Assembly (NCBI RefSeq): GCF_019355555.1 | Contig: NZ_CP072143.1 | Span: forward strand, 248,001-312,000 | Direction: 5' to 3' | Source: Rhizobium sp. L51/94 | Lineage (GTDB): Bacteria > Pseudomonadota > Alphaproteobacteria > Rhizobiales > Rhizobiaceae | DNA: 64,000 nucleotides | In this document: positions 1 through 8,812 of the stretch, in pieces | Numbering within the stretch: the stretch's first letter is position 1 | Layout: the number at the start of each line of letters is the position of its first letter | The notes under the pieces: model-generated | What the model saw: the letters and a program-made list of their open reading frames with translations, nothing else | Databases searched by the model: none | Told to the model about the DNA's origin: nothing | Program-made: the position numbers and the translations under genes

Positions 1-183
1 AGGAAGCGCACTGCCAGAAACACCTTCTGTCTATTCAGTTGGTCCGCTGGAAGTGTCAGGTTCGCACACCTTTGCTTGAGTGCGTCATCTGTCCGGTAGC
101 CAGCCGGTCATCGCGGTGAGTCACATTCAGCTTGGAAAGCTTCCAGAACAATTAATGAGTTCAGGTCGTCGTTTTACTGGATA

Positions 184-215
184 ATTTCCTCGCCGGCCCG
201 TTCCGGTGAGGAAAT
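184..215. repeat. 13-bp inverted repeat (hairpin)
   Basis: ATTTCCTCGCCGG and CCGGTGAGGAAAT form a 13-bp stem with one mismatch around a six-base loop. It is not followed by a T run, so it is not a clear intrinsic terminator. It may be the end of a transcript entering from the left, or a processing or repeat element. Confidence 0.5.
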
Positions 216-303
216 TGACACGTCGGCAGCGTCAGAAAACATACTTACGGACGGCACCAGGGCGCTGTTGTGATGCTGCGTTCAGTGCGCGACCAAAAAG
301 AGA

Positions 304-335
304 CCCTGAACGCGATCATGGCGTTCAGGGTTTTT
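304..335 (+). terminator. Rho-independent terminator
   Basis: CCCTGAACGC pairs perfectly with GCGTTCAGGG across a short loop and is followed directly by TTTTT, the layout of an intrinsic terminator for rightward transcription. It probably ends a gene lying left of the window, or a small RNA from the 1-300 region. Confidence 0.8.
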
Positions 336-780
336 AGTGCGTCAGTATTTGTAGTAGTGCGCCCGATCATGTGGGGCATTCACGGGCAGACTTAAATATA
401 AGACTGAGCTGATGTAGAACTGATGGCAACGAAATCTTCGACGAGTCTCCGTCCGAGGTAACATCAAAGTGATAGCCCGCCTCTGATCGGCCTTACGTCT
501 CAAGCGCCTCTTCAGCTTGGGGAGCTTCCAGGCACACGCCCGAAAGCTTCAGACAGAACCCCGACGGCGTGGAGGGCACGCACCCCGGTCGCTGGCGGTT
601 CAAGGCACAACGGCCTGAACGAAGTTACCCGGAAGCCGTATATGGGCTGACAGCGAACAAGCTGCCCAATTATTTATACAACCATTGCCATGGAAAGATT
701 TCTCGTTATTCAGCCTCGGCTCATGTAGCCCATTTAGTAGATGGCTGGCAGCCTGATTGCGATTAGGCAATTTCTCAAAA

Positions 781-808
781 ACTCCAAACGAAGTAACGCG
801 TTTGGAGT
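781..808. repeat. 10-bp hairpin, possible terminator
   Basis: ACTCCAAACG and CGTTTGGAGT form a perfect 10-bp stem with an eight-base loop. There is no long T run on the right and an AAAA run on the left, so it could act as a terminator for leftward transcription. It separates the unassigned region from the flagellin promoter region. Confidence 0.4.
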
Positions 809-1066
809 TGTTCGCGTTTCTCTGTGATTGCCTGTATATTATTTTAACAATTCAATGAGTATTTGCTACACTCAATACGGGTTTAAATATAATTCGTGCT
901 CGGTAGGTTTTAAATTAAACGTTAACCATACAAATCTATAGCTACAGCTAGCAATAGCAATTATCCTTCGTATTTCTTGTTTAATAGGCATGACGCCGAG
1001 CGCTATTTCCGGGCCCGAACCGGAATGTCCCTTCCATCCTCCAGTGCCAAAGGGGCATTCAATCCC

Positions 1067-1987
1067 ATGACGAGTATCAAGACTAATAATGCCGCAATGT
1101 CGGCTCTCATGACACTGCGCAACGTCAATAGCAGTTTGACCCAGACTCAAAGCGCGGTTTCTTCTGGCTTGCGCATTTCCAAGGCATCAGACAACGCGAC
1201 CTACTGGTCCATTGCGACAACAATGAAGTCCGACGTCGGTGCTTTGGGCGCGGTATCCGACGCTCTTGGTCTCGGCGCAGCGAAAGTCGATACTGCATAT
1301 ACCGCAATGGACAGCGCTATAAGTATCGTTAGCCAGATCAAAGACAAGCTCGTCACCGCCAAGGAAGGCAGTGTCGATAAGAGTAAGATCCAGGGAGAGC
1401 TTACCCAGCTCCAGGCCCAGCTGAAAAGTGTTGCCACTTCAGCTTCCTTCAACGGTGAAAACTGGGTTGTCGCTGCTTCAGGCGGGTCTGCTTCAGTTGT
1501 TTCCTCCTTCATCCGCAATGCCTCTGGCGGCGTCTCAGTTACCACGTCAGCCTTTGCCTTCAACGCCGGATCGCATGGTAACGTTCTGTTCGGCTCGGAT
1601 GGTGCCGGCGGTGCTGACATGAGCACGGGGATCCTTGGGAGTGCTGAATCGATCGGATCTTCGAGCTTTTCAGTCTACAGCCTCGATATTAGCGGAATGA
1701 CAGGCGGCGGCATCGATAGCGCCATGAATATGGTGGAATCGGCAATGTCTTCGATGACAAGTGCTGCAGCCCAGCTCGGCTCGTTGTCGAGCCGTATCGA
1801 TTTGCAGACGACATTTGCATCGTCGTTGAGCGATAGCATTACATCAGGCGTCGGCAAGCTGGTTGATGCCAACATGGAGCAGGAATCGAGCAAGCTGTCC
1901 GCCCTCCAGACGCAACAACAGCTTGCGGTCCAGTCTCTCTCAATCGCCAACTCTTCGGCGCAGAGCATCCTCAGCCTATTCAAGTAA
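1067..1987 (+). CDS. Flagellin
   Basis: Structural subunit of the flagellar filament, exported by the flagellar type III apparatus and polymerised outside the cell. The 306-residue product has the conserved N-terminal D0/D1 helix (MTSIKTNNAAMSALMTLRN, then SSGLRISKASDNATYWSIA) and the conserved C-terminal helix ending in SIANSSAQSILSLFK. The middle, residues about 130-220, is Gly/Ser/Ala-rich and is the variable surface domain. The open frame extends 30 codons upstream, but the flagellin family starts at the ATG at 1067. The size fits the short flagellins of rhizobia. No other flagellar gene is nearby, so this is an orphan flagellin, as on some rhizobial plasmids; export and assembly would depend on chromosomal genes. 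A paralogue rather than the main flagellin is my inference. Confidence 0.93.
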   Translation: MTSIKTNNAAMSALMTLRNVNSSLTQTQSAVSSGLRISKASDNATYWSIATTMKSDVGALGAVSDALGLGAAKVDTAYTAMDSAISIVSQIKDKLVTAKEGSVDKSKIQGELTQLQAQLKSVATSASFNGENWVVAASGGSASVVSSFIRNASGGVSVTTSAFAFNAGSHGNVLFGSDGAGGADMSTGILGSAESIGSSSFSVYSLDISGMTGGGIDSAMNMVESAMSSMTSAAAQLGSLSSRIDLQTTFASSLSDSITSGVGKLVDANMEQESSKLSALQTQQQLAVQSLSIANSSAQSILSLFK

Positions 1988-2253
1988 ATGGCGCCGAATA
2001 GTGGGCGTATTTGAAAGCTGCAGATGGGGAGCACGGCTTGAGGATTTAGACGTGCTGATCAGGATCAGAATGCAGCTGTGGAAGCTTCACAAGAGTTATG
2101 GTGAAGTCGGCTTCCTCGCTACACAAGCAGCGAAAGCATCAGGGCCAAATCGGAAATTCCTCACGAAATCTAGAAACAGACTTAGTCGCAGGGATTTAAT
2201 CTACCTCCTGCGGTCTACTTTATCCTTCCAAAGGGAGCGCACTAATCGGTCAA

Positions 2254-2457
2254 CTTATTGAGGTCGATTTACTCGACCATAACGGGGAAACGGTGCAAAC
2301 GTTTTTCATCCCGACCCATCAGATTTGTGCAATACGGCCCAGTGCCAAGGACGTATGCTGGATACACGCGGTCGGGATGACTATTAATCAAAAGCCAATG
2401 GCTCTCCGCTCGAAAATGAAATTCGCCGAAGTAGAAGCCATCATCTCACAGGTTTAG
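2254..2457 (+). pseudogene. C-terminal coding remnant, no start codon
   Basis: This frame translates smoothly to a 67-residue tail that begins LIEVDLLDHNGETVQ and ends AEVEAIISQV, then a TAG and a strong hairpin. Upstream the frame reaches a stop at 2197-2199 without any ATG, GTG or TTG. It therefore looks like the 3' end of a gene whose front was lost. I do not recognise the family. Confidence 0.35.
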
Positions 2458-2474
2458 TCTGGAGATGTCTCTAT

Positions 2475-2504
2475 CCTCACCGGCACGGGTTTTTGCCGGT
2501 GAGG
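2475..2504 (+). terminator. Strong hairpin after coding remnant
   Basis: CCTCACCGGCA and TGCCGGTGAGG form a perfect 11-bp stem whose loop contains TTTT. It lies 18 bases after the stop of the preceding coding remnant, as expected for a transcription terminator, though no T run follows the stem. Confidence 0.5.
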
Positions 2505-2520
2505 GAACGGTTATGCGGGC

Positions 2521-2768
2521 CACCAGTTGAAGCGGCGACTGAAGAAGGTCAGGCGCAGGACGGTCGAGATCATAAAGAGCTCTGACAAAGCGAACGGCTT
2601 TGAAGTGCTGCCCCGGCGCGGGGTCGTTGAGCGGACCTTCGCGTAGTTTGGCAGATGCCGGAGGCTGGCAAAGGATTTCGAAAAGTCCATCGCCTCCTCA
2701 GACGCTGGATCATGATCGCCCACATTCGCCTGATCATTCGGCGGCTTGCAAGGCATCGATATAATTGA
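2521..2768 (+). pseudogene. IS5-family transposase remnant
   Basis: Reading rightward gives the C-terminal end of an IS5-family DDE transposase: VEIIKSSDKANGFEVLPRR, then VERTFA, a TAG where Trp is expected, and GRCRRLAKDFEKSIASS. A one-base frameshift follows, after which IMIAHIRLIIRRLARH restores the family tail. It is old and inactive: only the last 80 or so residues are left, with a nonsense codon and a frameshift. It differs clearly from the two younger IS5-family copies further right. Confidence 0.75.
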
Positions 2769-3104
2769 AGGCTTTTTATAGCGCGGCGATCAGGATGAGA
2801 CGTGTCTCACCTTGATTGTCGCCGCGCACTTTTCGAGTCCGACTCTGAGCGATTATTCCAATCATCCAGTTCGACCAATTCCGAATGAAGAACACCAGTC
2901 CATCGGGTTGGGCTTGTCGTTGCGCGGGTCCATGGCATGACAATGGGTCTTTTTGTGTTGCGGCATGGACCAGTTTGCATGTCGGTTGATTAATAGGCAA
3001 TCGCCCGGCGACGGTATCTAGTCGGCTGGACGAAGCTCGAGCTTGTCCACGCTCCAGAGCCTTAATCGGCACCGTAACGTTAACCGCGGATCGACCAAAG
3101 TGTA

Positions 3105-3650
3105 GGATCTGGCGGCATCAACAAATTTACCCGTGATCCTCTTTATCGTCGGCATCCAGCGGAAGTGATTGCCCAAGCCGTTTGGCTGTATTTCCGGTTT
3201 CCGCTCAGCGTGTGGATGGTCGAGGATCTGCTAGTAGCGCGTGACGTAATCTTCTCTCACCAGACCGTTCGAATTTGGGCCGAGAAATTCGGCAGGCGCT
3301 TTGCCAATGACAGCCGGAGGCGATCTGCCGGCAAGCTTGGGGACAAATGGCACCTTGATGAGCTTGTCATCACCATCGGTGGAAAGAAGCACTGGCTTTG
3401 GCGCGCCGTTGACCAGAACGGCTTTATCCTCGATGGGCTGGTGCAAAACCGCCTCAACGCCAAGGCGGCGAAAATATTTGATGCGCAAGCTCCTCAAAGC
3501 ACAAAGCCGCGCGCCGCGTGCAATGGTCACTGACAAGCTACGCTTCTACGACGCGGCCAAGTGGCAGATCCAATTATTGTCCAATTGTCTGACCTGCGTG
3601 ATGAAGAACGCAAGCCAAGCGCGTAAAGCCTCTACGGATCGCCTGCTCGC
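3105..3650 (+). pseudogene. IS6-family transposase remnant (frameshifted)
   Basis: An IS6/IS26-type DDE transposase in decay. The frame from about 3105 to 3500 encodes HPAEVIAQAVWLYFRFPLS and GDKWHLDELVITIGGKKHW, which includes the first catalytic Asp of the WHLDE motif, and LWRAVDQNGFILDGLVQ with the second Asp. The continuation MRKLLKAQSRAPRAMVTDK lies in another frame, so there is a frameshift near 3485. The C-terminal catalytic Glu region is not recognisable. No start codon and no clean terminal repeats are visible. Confidence 0.8.
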
Positions 3651-3699
3651 ACGTGCAGCCATTTGGCGAAATTCAGTCTCATATCATTTTAGCAATATA

Positions 3700-4043
3700 T
3701 AACTTGCGTGCGCCTGCCATAAAGGGCGCTGGCCTATGAAAGCGGTTAACTCTGATGGAGGCACACAGCCGATATTACATATGTTGGTTGATCTAGGTAA
3801 TTTCTCTTCATCGGTTGATTCTGGGATAAAAAGCGGCCGAAGAAAAAGCAATAAGTTTTCCATTCGCGGAAGCTGCGGATCGGTTTCTCACTACTCTCTT
3901 TCGAGCACACTGATGAATGTCCCCGATGCCGAACTGCTCACGCAATCTGCACACTCGCCTCGATCAAAGAATAGTCGCCTATTCTGAAATTATCCCGCAA
4001 CATTTTTCGTATCTGAAACAGCGCCGCATCCCAGGGTGAAACA
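3700..4043. other. Intergenic region before the HD-GYP gene
   Basis: An 83-codon open frame (3736-3987) is present but shows no domain, no convincing ribosome binding site and a Ser-rich composition typical of chance translation. I regard the stretch as noncoding and as the probable promoter region of the HD-GYP gene at 4044. Confidence 0.4.
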
Positions 4044-5000
4044 ATGCTAAAACGGATCGGTAAAGATCAACTGCGCATCGGGATGTTTATCGAGGCGTTG
4101 GAAGGCGTTTGGCAAGATACCCCAAACGCTGGCCGTCGTTTCCAATTGAACCGCGAGGATTTAGCGACAAGTCTAAAAGATAGCAGGATCAGCGGCATTG
4201 TCATCAACACATCGAAAGGACTTGATGTTTCTCCGTCGAGCTCGATGCAACTCGGGACCGATGTCCTAGCTCCTCCTGTCAGGACGCTATCGACCTCTAG
4301 TACCCGGCAAGCGCGCGTTCTGACGGCTGAGAAAATTAAACGTTCCTCTGCGCTGTTAAAGGACATTTTCAACGGCGTTAGCGCCGGATCTGCCGTCACG
4401 GTCGAAATGGTAGCGCCCGTCATTGAGGAAATTACCAGCTCAGTGGATCTTAATCCTTCAATCCTCATCAGTATGACGCGGCTGAAGACAAAAGATCAGG
4501 CGACCTTTCTACATTCCTTAGCGGTCGCGGCTTTGATGATCCGGCTGGCGCGACATCTCAAACTCGATGCGGCAATGGTTGCGCTACTTGGAATGAGCGG
4601 CCTAGTCCATGATATTGGAAAGATTGGTATGCCAATCGAGATTTTGACGAAGGCCGGCCCCCTCACCGATAGCGAGATGGACCTCGTTCGTCGACATCCT
4701 TCGCTCGGGCATCACATACTCTCGCGTGGCAAGGGCATGCCGGACGTTGTGCTCGACGTATGCCTTCATCATCACGAACGACTTGACGGAAAAGGATATC
4801 CCATCGGCCTGACGGTCCCGCAGCTCAGTTTTTACGCAAGAATGGCCGCAATCTGCGATGTCTACGATGCCCTCACGTCTGCGCGACCCTATAAGAAGCC
4901 TTGGACGTCCTTGGATGCGGCATCATGGATGCTGGATACAGAAGGAGCCTTTGACCGACCTCTCCTCCATCAATTCATCGATGGCGTGATTAGAGCATGA
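4044..5000 (+). CDS. HD-GYP cyclic-di-GMP phosphodiesterase with DUF3391 domain
   Basis: Predicted to hydrolyse cyclic di-GMP. Residues 1 to about 110 form a DUF3391-type N-terminal domain (LRIGMFIEALEGVW). Residues about 145-318 are an HD-GYP domain with the metal-binding HD at 189-190 (LVHDIGKIGMP), the HHHERLDGKGYP signature with GYP at 251-253, and DVYDALTSARPYK. All key motifs are intact, so the enzyme should be active. There is no transmembrane segment. The gene stands alone between remnants, with no operon partner, so it probably has its own promoter. Such proteins shift cells from sessile to motile life, which suits the chemotaxis-rich context (inference). Confidence 0.93.
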   Translation: MLKRIGKDQLRIGMFIEALEGVWQDTPNAGRRFQLNREDLATSLKDSRISGIVINTSKGLDVSPSSSMQLGTDVLAPPVRTLSTSSTRQARVLTAEKIKRSSALLKDIFNGVSAGSAVTVEMVAPVIEEITSSVDLNPSILISMTRLKTKDQATFLHSLAVAALMIRLARHLKLDAAMVALLGMSGLVHDIGKIGMPIEILTKAGPLTDSEMDLVRRHPSLGHHILSRGKGMPDVVLDVCLHHHERLDGKGYPIGLTVPQLSFYARMAAICDVYDALTSARPYKKPWTSLDAASWMLDTEGAFDRPLLHQFIDGVIRA

Positions 5001-5096
5001 CATCGTCGATCCGATTTACAACATCAACGTACAACGGCGTACTACGCAGAGTAGGCGGATATTGGACGAATATATGTCGCACTAGTATCTTTTTCA

Positions 5097-5561
5097 TTCC
5101 GACGACCTCAAAAGGTCCAGTCGCCGGAAACCTATGTGGGCTATGCCCGCGCCGAGAACTTTTTGCCGGAAGACGGTCTCGTTAAGCATGCCGCTCACGA
5201 CTATCAACTCCAGAACACCACTCTCAATCAGTGGGGCCTGACAGGAAACTGAACAGTGGGCGACGAGATGGCCGTGTCGAACACCAGAGATGGCGGTATT
5301 TTTTACACATTCCACGCACGGGATCTGCATCTTCTACTCGGACCTGGCGCCGATGGGAAGCCTGTGCGGTTTCAGGTGATGATCGACGGCAAGGCTCCCG
5401 GCGAAAGCCACGGAACGGACACGGATGCCGAAGAAAAGGGAACGATCACGGGCCAGCGTCTGTATCATCTGGTCCGCCAGAAGGGGCCGATGCCCGATCA
5501 CACGTTCCAGATCAAGTTCCTCGACCCCGGTGTTCAGGCCTACGCGTTCACGTTCGGCTAG
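5097..5561 (+). pseudogene. C-terminal fragment of a DipZ/thioredoxin-family protein
   Basis: The frame encodes SPETYVGYARAENF and, after a stop, VGDEMAVSNTRDGGIFYTF and FLDPGVQAYAFTFG. This is the C-terminal beta-rich domain found after the thioredoxin domain in DipZ-like cytochrome c biogenesis/redoxin proteins. A TGA at 5250-5252 replaces what should be the Trp of a TGNWTVGDE-type segment, and the membrane and thioredoxin parts are absent. A GTG at 5256 could restart translation, but the product would lack the redox domain. I call it a gene remnant. Confidence 0.6.
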
Positions 5562-5586
5562 GACGGACTTTGATGATGGAGAGACG

Positions 5587-6099
5587 ATGAAGCTGTTTAT
5601 GTTTTATATCGGAGGCGATTGCGGGAATTCAAACATCGAATTGCACGATGTGAGGTTTTCGATCGGTGAGACTGCGGAAGATTGCCGCGACGATCTGCGC
5701 AAGCAGTGGTGGGGAGAGCCCAAGAGCCTGCACCTTGATTGCTGGGGTGAGGTCCAACAGGCTGATGGCTACGATGTGACGCTGACGACCAAACCGTTGG
5801 CGTCGGAGCCGGAGACGAAACTGTTTTTCGTCAATCTGGGTGGCTATGATCCCAGCGAGTTTGGTGAGTTACACCGCAATATTCTGCTTGTCGCGCCGGA
5901 CGCGAAAGCGGCCACGAAAAAAGCTCTTCAGCAAATCAGAAACTGGAAGCTCCCGCACAAGGACAACGTGTTTGAGGTGGAGAAGGCGGTCGATGTTACA
6001 GAGTTGATGGGCCGATATGGATATTGTCTCCAGCTGACTGAGGAGACAAGCGTAAAGCCATTTGGGTTCACCTGTGCTTATATTCGAATTGGGGTTTAG
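5587..6099 (+). CDS. DUF1543 family protein
   Basis: A 170-residue soluble protein that begins MKLFMFYIGGDCGNSNIELH, the N-terminal signature of DUF1543 proteins. It appears to hold two related halves, the second near residue 78 (LFFVNLGGYDPSEFGELHR). No signal peptide or catalytic motif is visible and the family function is unknown. The start at 5587 is preceded by a GGAGAGA-like ribosome binding site; the longer open frame starting at 5425 overlaps the DipZ-like remnant and is not credible. It stands alone on this strand. Confidence 0.8.
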   Translation: MKLFMFYIGGDCGNSNIELHDVRFSIGETAEDCRDDLRKQWWGEPKSLHLDCWGEVQQADGYDVTLTTKPLASEPETKLFFVNLGGYDPSEFGELHRNILLVAPDAKAATKKALQQIRNWKLPHKDNVFEVEKAVDVTELMGRYGYCLQLTEETSVKPFGFTCAYIRIGV

Positions 6100-6187
6100 G
6101 CCCGTCTAGGTGGCACGCCAGATGGGCGCGTTGACGACATACCGCTGACTAGCTGACCTACTCAGCGAAAACAGCAAAGTAGTTGAG

Positions 6188-6994
6188 TCAACTTTCTGAG
6201 CGGAACTTCCGTGGTCTGGCGTTTACCGGCGCATCGGATGACAAATAGCCATCCGCCACATATCCATGCCCGGCCAAGGCGAGTTTTGTCGTCGGTGTGA
6301 ATAAGTGATTGCGGAACAGCGCGGCCGATCCCGCTGCGTTCCGACGCAACGAAACACCGTATTGTGCTGTCGGTCCCAAAGGTTCGGGAAGCGGAACGAC
6401 AACGACGTCCGGGTCACCTTCACTGAGCAATCCGTTGGATGCGTAGCTGATAAATGCGTCTACTGTTCCTTGTCCGATCAGGTAACTGGCGGGTGTCGCG
6501 CCTTTCGGGATCGGAGCGGAATTTCGCCCGCCCACCAACGCCTGGGCCTTGCCAGCAAGCAATCTTCCTTTGCCGGGATGACGACGCTCGACGTTCTGGA
6601 AGAACTCGACAGCGTAGTCTCCGGAGGGATCAGCCTTCGGAGTAGATGTTCCCAGCCTCACTTCCGGATCCGCAAGCACATCGATCAGATTTCCTTCGTT
6701 AACTGCAAGGCTTCGGCGAGCGATCACGCATAGACGGTTTTGCGCAAAGCAAAGGGCCGGGCCGGTTAGCCCTAGCGAATGCAATTTTTCCGGATGAGTC
6801 ATGTTGGCGGATGCGAAGACGTCGAACATAGCACCTTCCTCAATCTTCTCTCGAAGTAGGCTTGCCGGACCGTGTTCAATGTGCACAGGTATTCCCAACT
6901 GACGTTCGAACTCCGAAATAATTTCGACGAAGACGTTGCGAAGACTTCCCGCTGCTAGGACGACAAGAGGCGTCGGCTGGGTCCTGGTCTGCAT
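6188..6994 (-). CDS. ModA-like oxyanion-binding protein without signal peptide
   Basis: Resembles the periplasmic molybdate/tungstate-binding protein ModA: LVVLAAGSLRNVFVEIISEF at the start, FDVFASANMTHPEKL, and a C-terminal GHGYVADGY-like end. At 268 residues the length fits. The oddity is the N terminus: the start at 6994 puts only about 10 residues before the mature domain, and the longer open frame to 7066 adds no hydrophobic segment. No export signal is seen, so it may act in the cytoplasm or be mis-annotated at its start. It lies 14 bases after the ATPase gene of a FecBCDE-type importer, so it is probably the last gene of that operon. Confidence 0.75.
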   Translation of the reverse strand: MQTRTQPTPLVVLAAGSLRNVFVEIISEFERQLGIPVHIEHGPASLLREKIEEGAMFDVFASANMTHPEKLHSLGLTGPALCFAQNRLCVIARRSLAVNEGNLIDVLADPEVRLGTSTPKADPSGDYAVEFFQNVERRHPGKGRLLAGKAQALVGGRNSAPIPKGATPASYLIGQGTVDAFISYASNGLLSEGDPDVVVVPLPEPLGPTAQYGVSLRRNAAGSAALFRNHLFTPTTKLALAGHGYVADGYLSSDAPVNARPRKFRSES

Positions 6995-7007
6995 GGGTGT
7001 TTCCTGT

Positions 7008-7781
7008 CTAAATCCGTGAAATTCGGTCTCTAAATATGGGCACGATGGAAGTGTACCCATTTCCATCGTGTGTAAAAGTTACGGAGCGTATCGGGATGCC
7101 GTATAGCGCCGAGAGATTTTCGTCCGTCATCAGGTTTCCTACTGGCCCCAGAGCCGCTTCGGTTTCATCAAACAGCATCAGAACATGATCGGCGATCGCG
7201 AGCGCATGATTGGGCTGATGGGTTGTAAAGGCCACCGCAAGGTTTTGGCTCTGGGCAACACCCCGCATGAGGTCCAGCACGCCTGCCTGATTTTTGAAAT
7301 CGAGGGCAGATGCGGGTTCATCAAGCAGGAGGCACTCGTTTTCTCCGGCTAACGCCCTGGCAATGAGAACGAGTTGCTTCTCGCCACCTGAGAGGTGATT
7401 GAAACTCATTTGCGAAAATGACTGCATGCCCGTGGTGGCCAGGGCGTCGAGAGCGATCGCTTCGTCGGCCTTGCTGGGGCTTCGGAATGTCGAGATGTGG
7501 CGAGCGCGCCCCATGAGGACGATGTCAAGCACGGAATAGGGAAATGAGCCTCCAAAATCCTGAGGGACGAAGCCGGTTGAGCCGGATCGCTGGATGCTGC
7601 CGACCGTCAGCTTGATCAGGCCAGCGAGTGCGCGAAGCAACGTCGACTTCCCACGCCCGTTTGGGCCGAGGATGGCCAGGATCTCGCCTGAACGAAGCTC
7701 AAAATCGAGATTGTGAAACAGCCAACGCTGACCGTCGTAGCTGTGCCCTGCATCCCGGATCGTTACAATGGAACGGCTCAT
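7008..7781 (-). CDS. FecE/BtuD-type ABC importer ATPase
   Basis: ATP-binding subunit of a type II ABC importer (iron-siderophore, haem, cobalamin or oxyanion class). The 257-residue protein shows Walker A GPNGRGKSTLLRALAG near residue 39, signature LSGGEKQLVLIARAL, Walker B CLLLDEPASALD, and the His switch TTHQPNHALAIAD. The start codon overlaps the permease stop (7778-7781), so translation is coupled. It would drive uptake through the permease encoded just upstream. The substrate cannot be read from the ATPase. Confidence 0.92.
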   Translation of the reverse strand: MSRSIVTIRDAGHSYDGQRWLFHNLDFELRSGEILAILGPNGRGKSTLLRALAGLIKLTVGSIQRSGSTGFVPQDFGGSFPYSVLDIVLMGRARHISTFRSPSKADEAIALDALATTGMQSFSQMSFNHLSGGEKQLVLIARALAGENECLLLDEPASALDFKNQAGVLDLMRGVAQSQNLAVAFTTHQPNHALAIADHVLMLFDETEAALGPVGNLMTDENLSALYGIPIRSVTFTHDGNGYTSIVPIFRDRISRI

Positions 7782-8812
7782 CTGAAACCTTTCGATCTGC
7801 TGTGGCGCAGGAGAACGGCAAAGACTGGCGCTCCGATCAACGCCGTCAGTATGCCGAGGGGAATTTCGGTGGCTGACAGGGTCCGGGCGACGTCATCGAT
7901 GAGGATAATGTAGATGCTACCGATCATCAAAGAAGCCGGAAGCATAAATCGGTGGTCGGGTCCCACAACGGTACGGGCCATATGAGGGACGATCAGGCCG
8001 ACCCAGCCAATAATGCCGCTCACTGCCACTTGCGCTGCGACGATAACGGTGACGAGGCAAAGGATCAGCCAGCGGAGCACCTCCACCCGCACACCGAGGG
8101 CCTCTGCATCTTCGTCGCCAAGCGACAGTAGGTTAATCCGCCAGCGAAGCGCGAGGAGGAAACCGGAGGCCACCAAAACTGGGATAGCGATTAATTCAAG
8201 CTTTGAAGCGTTCGCGGTTGCAAAGCTGCCGAGAAGCCAGAACACGATTGCCGGCAACTTCTCGTCGGTATCGGCCAGATACTGTACGAGGCTTACCAGC
8301 GCGCCGAAAAACCCGCTGACAACAACGCCAGAAAGAACGAGCGCGAGAATGTTTTTCCTTCCGACAAGGGTGTTCAAGCCATAGACGAGAAAGAGAGCTA
8401 ATAGTCCCAACAGAAAAGCACTTGAGAGCAGGCCATAGCTGGGGAAACTCAACAATATTGCCAGAGTGCCCCCGAAAGCTGCGCCCGAAGATACGCCGAT
8501 GATTTGCGGTCCAACAAGAGGATTGCGAAACACGCCCTGTAGTGTGGCACCTGCAAGCGCCAGCCCACCTCCGGCGAACATCGCCAGAAGGACCCTCGGG
8601 AGGCGTACGGTGAACACGACGCTGCGCTCCACCGCCGAGACTGTCGGGGTTGCCGAGATGATGGGATCAATCAGGATGGCCACGACCCGTGCTGCAGAAA
8701 TCCCGTAGCGGCCGACGCCCAACGAGCACACTGCCACCGCAATGAACAGAGCGGCTAGGCCGCATAACACCAATCTTGGTGCTGCGAACGCGGCTGTTAG
8801 TCTTCCGCTCAC
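7778..8812 (-). CDS. FecCD-family ABC importer permease
   Basis: Inner-membrane channel of a type II importer. The protein is almost wholly hydrophobic, with about ten membrane helices and family motifs such as GGGLALAGATLQGVFRNPLVGP and GWVGLIVPHMARTVVGPDH. The open frame runs up to 8920, but that would overlap the binding-protein gene by 112 bases. The GTG at 8812 (product VSGRLTAAF) overlaps the upstream TGA in a GTGA junction, and I prefer it. The product is then 344 residues, the usual FecCD size. Confidence 0.9.
   Translation of the reverse strand: MSGRLTAAFAAPRLVLCGLAALFIAVAVCSLGVGRYGISAARVVAILIDPIISATPTVSAVERSVVFTVRLPRVLLAMFAGGGLALAGATLQGVFRNPLVGPQIIGVSSGAAFGGTLAILLSFPSYGLLSSAFLLGLLALFLVYGLNTLVGRKNILALVLSGVVVSGFFGALVSLVQYLADTDEKLPAIVFWLLGSFATANASKLELIAIPVLVASGFLLALRWRINLLSLGDEDAEALGVRVEVLRWLILCLVTVIVAAQVAVSGIIGWVGLIVPHMARTVVGPDHRFMLPASLMIGSIYIILIDDVARTLSATEIPLGILTALIGAPVFAVLLRHSRSKGFR

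Larger units (their letters stand above)
1..1066. other. Gene-poor region upstream of the flagellin gene
   Basis: I see no convincing coding sequence here. A 65-codon open frame at 569-766 has no recognisable domain and no clear ribosome binding site. The stretch holds three hairpins, listed separately, and the last 250 bases are AT-rich, as expected for the promoter region of the flagellin gene that follows. Confidence 0.6.

Noticed and set aside
569..766. 65-codon open frame upstream of the flagellin gene
   Set aside because: No domain, no ribosome binding site, chance-like composition.
3736..3987. 83-codon open frame before the HD-GYP gene
   Set aside because: Ser-rich, no domain and no start signal; more likely leader or noncoding sequence.
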